DNA from: Hymenopus coronatus
Taxonomy: Eukaryota; Arthropoda; Insecta; Mantodea; Hymenopodidae
NCBI GenBank assembly: GCA_030762935.1
Contig: CM060890.1
Coordinates: forward strand, 66,838,765 to 66,902,764
Direction: 5' to 3'
Length of the DNA stretch: 64,000 nucleotides
Under the pieces are notes generated by a model. It did no database searches. It was not told where the DNA came from and worked only from the letters and a program-made list of their open reading frames with translations. Below, one piece after another: positions 33,629 through 64,000 of the stretch (position 1 is its first letter; the number at the start of each line of letters is the position of its first letter). Both the position numbers and the translations under genes were made by a program.

Positions 33629-34558
33629 GTCTAACACCTAAGTACTTATACTCTACCATTGAATATCGGTACATTTATAATGTGACAATATGTATTTATC
33701 ATTAATACACTGCACAGACTGTTTAACTGGATGCTCAACTAGAACATAGGTAGGTGGATACTCTAGATTACATCTCTTCTAATTTCATCATTAACAAATT
33801 AAAAATAAGCATTACATTTGGAAACTGTATAACCCTTGCCTTATAACTGGCCTGGTTTATCTATCATCCAGGTTCATAATAAATTCTGCTTCTAGATTCT
33901 GTAATATACAATCTGTTATGATGGTACCAGTTGCCAAGCAACAAAATTTGTTGCCTTTAAACAACTTTATACTAACTTTTAAATTGGAGTTTTCTAAAGC
34001 AAATATTTGACACTAAGCTTTTAAATTTAGAATATTAATAATAGATCAAATATAAGCTGTTCATAGAATAAAGTAAATTAAGTACTTATATATGCCTTAA
34101 ATGTATTAGATGAAAATTGAATAAAGGAGCTTTACTGTCTATTATAAATGATAACATCTTACAGGAACATTTTATTTATGATGCTCTATAAATGCATTAG
34201 AATTGCTTACCACATGCTATGTTAGTAGCTGAATTACATGTTCTATTGTAATCTATAATTATAACATTATGGCAAAATTATAAGATTAGTATCTACATCT
34301 AGCCCCCTTTTTGCGATTTAGATACAATTGTATTTATTTGAAAATTAAAGGCAAACATTGCAATATTATGCCGCCTTGAAATTAGGAGGGATTATTGTAA
34401 ATATATATTTTTTGTTGCCATATAGGAGTTTTAGTGGATGTGACTTTATGGGTGGGTGAATTTATTTACATAACGTTGGCAACCTTTCTTACGACTGTCA
34501 AAATTAGCAAGCTTCACTCTTGCGGACAAATCTCGTAACAACCACATGTTTGTTTAAT
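33629..34558. promoter_or_regulatory. Divergent promoter region between LRRC27 and NELFA
   Basis: The two start codons are 930 bp apart and face away from each other, so this stretch must contain both promoters unless upstream non-coding exons exist. It has no recognisable repeat, unlike almost every other stretch of this length nearby. No TATA box at a clear position. It holds the X-box at 33930 and, closer to NELFA, a GC-richer short stretch (GCCGCC near 34370). Confidence 0.65.
33930..33942. promoter_or_regulatory. RFX-type X-box
   Basis: GTTGCCAAGCAAC matches the X-box consensus GTNRCC-N(0-3)-RGYAAC at every position with a one-base spacer. It lies about 300 bp upstream of the LRRC27 start and about 620 bp upstream of NELFA. 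RFX factors bind such sites in promoters of ciliary genes. That it drives LRRC27 is an inference. Confidence 0.6.
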
Positions 34559-63079
<28,521 letters not shown>

Positions 63080-64000
63080 GTGACTACCTATTTACTATAT
63101 ATTTGTTGCTAACAAAAGTAAAATTACTGATTACATGTAGTAGGTAGATTATTTGTACTGCTTCCTTCAAACATTTTAAGGCTTAAACATGCCTATTCAC
63201 TACTCTTAAATTTAATTTTAAAGGTTATATATATATATATATATAAAAAACTGTATAACATCTGAAGCAGTTTTAAAAACATAACATTGTATAATTAGAA
63301 GCACCGTTTGCCACCATGTTTCCAGCCTAGGACTATCACTAAATAGTTAATAGTAAGTTCATTTAGGCCCATAATTAAATAACTATATCCCATCTTATTT
63401 AACCTGTAAGTATTAAGTCTCATTCTGATTATTTCTTGTTTGTATTTTTCTCACAAATTAATTTAAAACTACCATTTCTCTGCTAGATAAAAATTTTAAA
63501 ATCATAAACTAATGATGATTCATAAATTAATTATTGATAAAACTTTCAGCTTTAATTAAAATAAAGTTATTAATGTTGTTATTAGGCCTTATTTCAGGTT
63601 TGAAATATTCTAAAACATTTTTATACAAAGTATTTGTAGTCCTATGAGCATTTCTGGCAATATAACTGAAATTAAGCAGAAATTTGAAATATTCTATAAG
63701 ATTTTTATATAAGATACTTGTCCTATGAACATTTTTGGTAACATAACTGAAATAAAGCAGAAAGCGGAGTCTTGAACCTTAAATATTGACCAGTTGTTTT
63801 CTGATTATGCATTTGGTTTATCAACATATTGTGGCTGCAGTGCAATGTAGTACCTGCTGACCCGTGTAGCTAATGTTCAGCCAGTCCTTCGTGGAATAAA
63901 AACACAACAGCTGAACAAACCCCATGGTTCGATTTTCCTGAATTGGATAAATATTGCTTCTGAATGTTCCTTTTGTCAGTGTCGAATGACTTCATCTAGA
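63080..64000. other. NELFA intron 3, nothing recognised
   Basis: AT-rich. An imperfect direct repeat (GAAATATTCTA..CATTTTTATA at about 63602 and 63687) of some 70 bp is the only structure seen; the next NELFA exon lies outside. Confidence 0.45.

Overview
This is a eukaryotic window, AT-rich (visibly about two-thirds A+T) with long introns and dense interspersed repeats. It comes from an invertebrate animal with a large genome. The mix of Penelope-like elements, several mariner lineages, ZMYM1-type and other hAT relics, a Mutator-like transposase and several tRNA-derived SINE families would fit a mollusc (possibly a cephalopod) or a chelicerate. The sequence alone does not settle which, and I hold this placement loosely.

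Two host genes account for most of the window. On the minus strand, 33628 down to 13092 is an LRRC27-type leucine-rich-repeat gene. I can follow it through seven coding exons whose splice phases all agree (1161 nt, 386 codons plus stop). On the plus strand, starting at 34559, is NELFA, the NELF-A subunit of the negative elongation factor that pauses RNA polymerase II. Three coding exons are visible (34559-34768, 34887-35067, 62994-63079), separated by one short intron and one intron of about 28 kb; the gene runs off the right edge. The two genes are head to head and share a 930-bp divergent promoter region, which holds a perfect RFX X-box at 33930-33942. An isolated possible terminal exon of an unidentified minus-strand gene lies at 3307-3450.

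The rest is layered transposable-element sequence. Region 1-13091 (downstream of LRRC27) holds a TTAA-flanked MITE, antisense and sense non-LTR LINE pieces, a PLE remnant, and a nearly intact PLE inserted in a LINE with a 13-bp target duplication and a hammerhead-ribozyme-like core after its ORF. The LRRC27 introns hold three mariner relatives (one inside a long palindrome), a Ty1/copia RNase H relic, an IS630/Tc1-like element nested in a LINE, a Mutator-like transposase between long inverted repeats, two hAT relics and a 2.1-kb foldback element with arms of about 890 bp.

The 28-kb NELFA intron is filled with further copies of that arm family, two mariners each interrupted by the arm, a second PLE, LINE fragments, several SINEs, a large relic of a repeat-borne protein family of unknown function (52310-54540) and a Tc1-like tail. 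No rRNA gene, functional tRNA gene or CRISPR array is seen.
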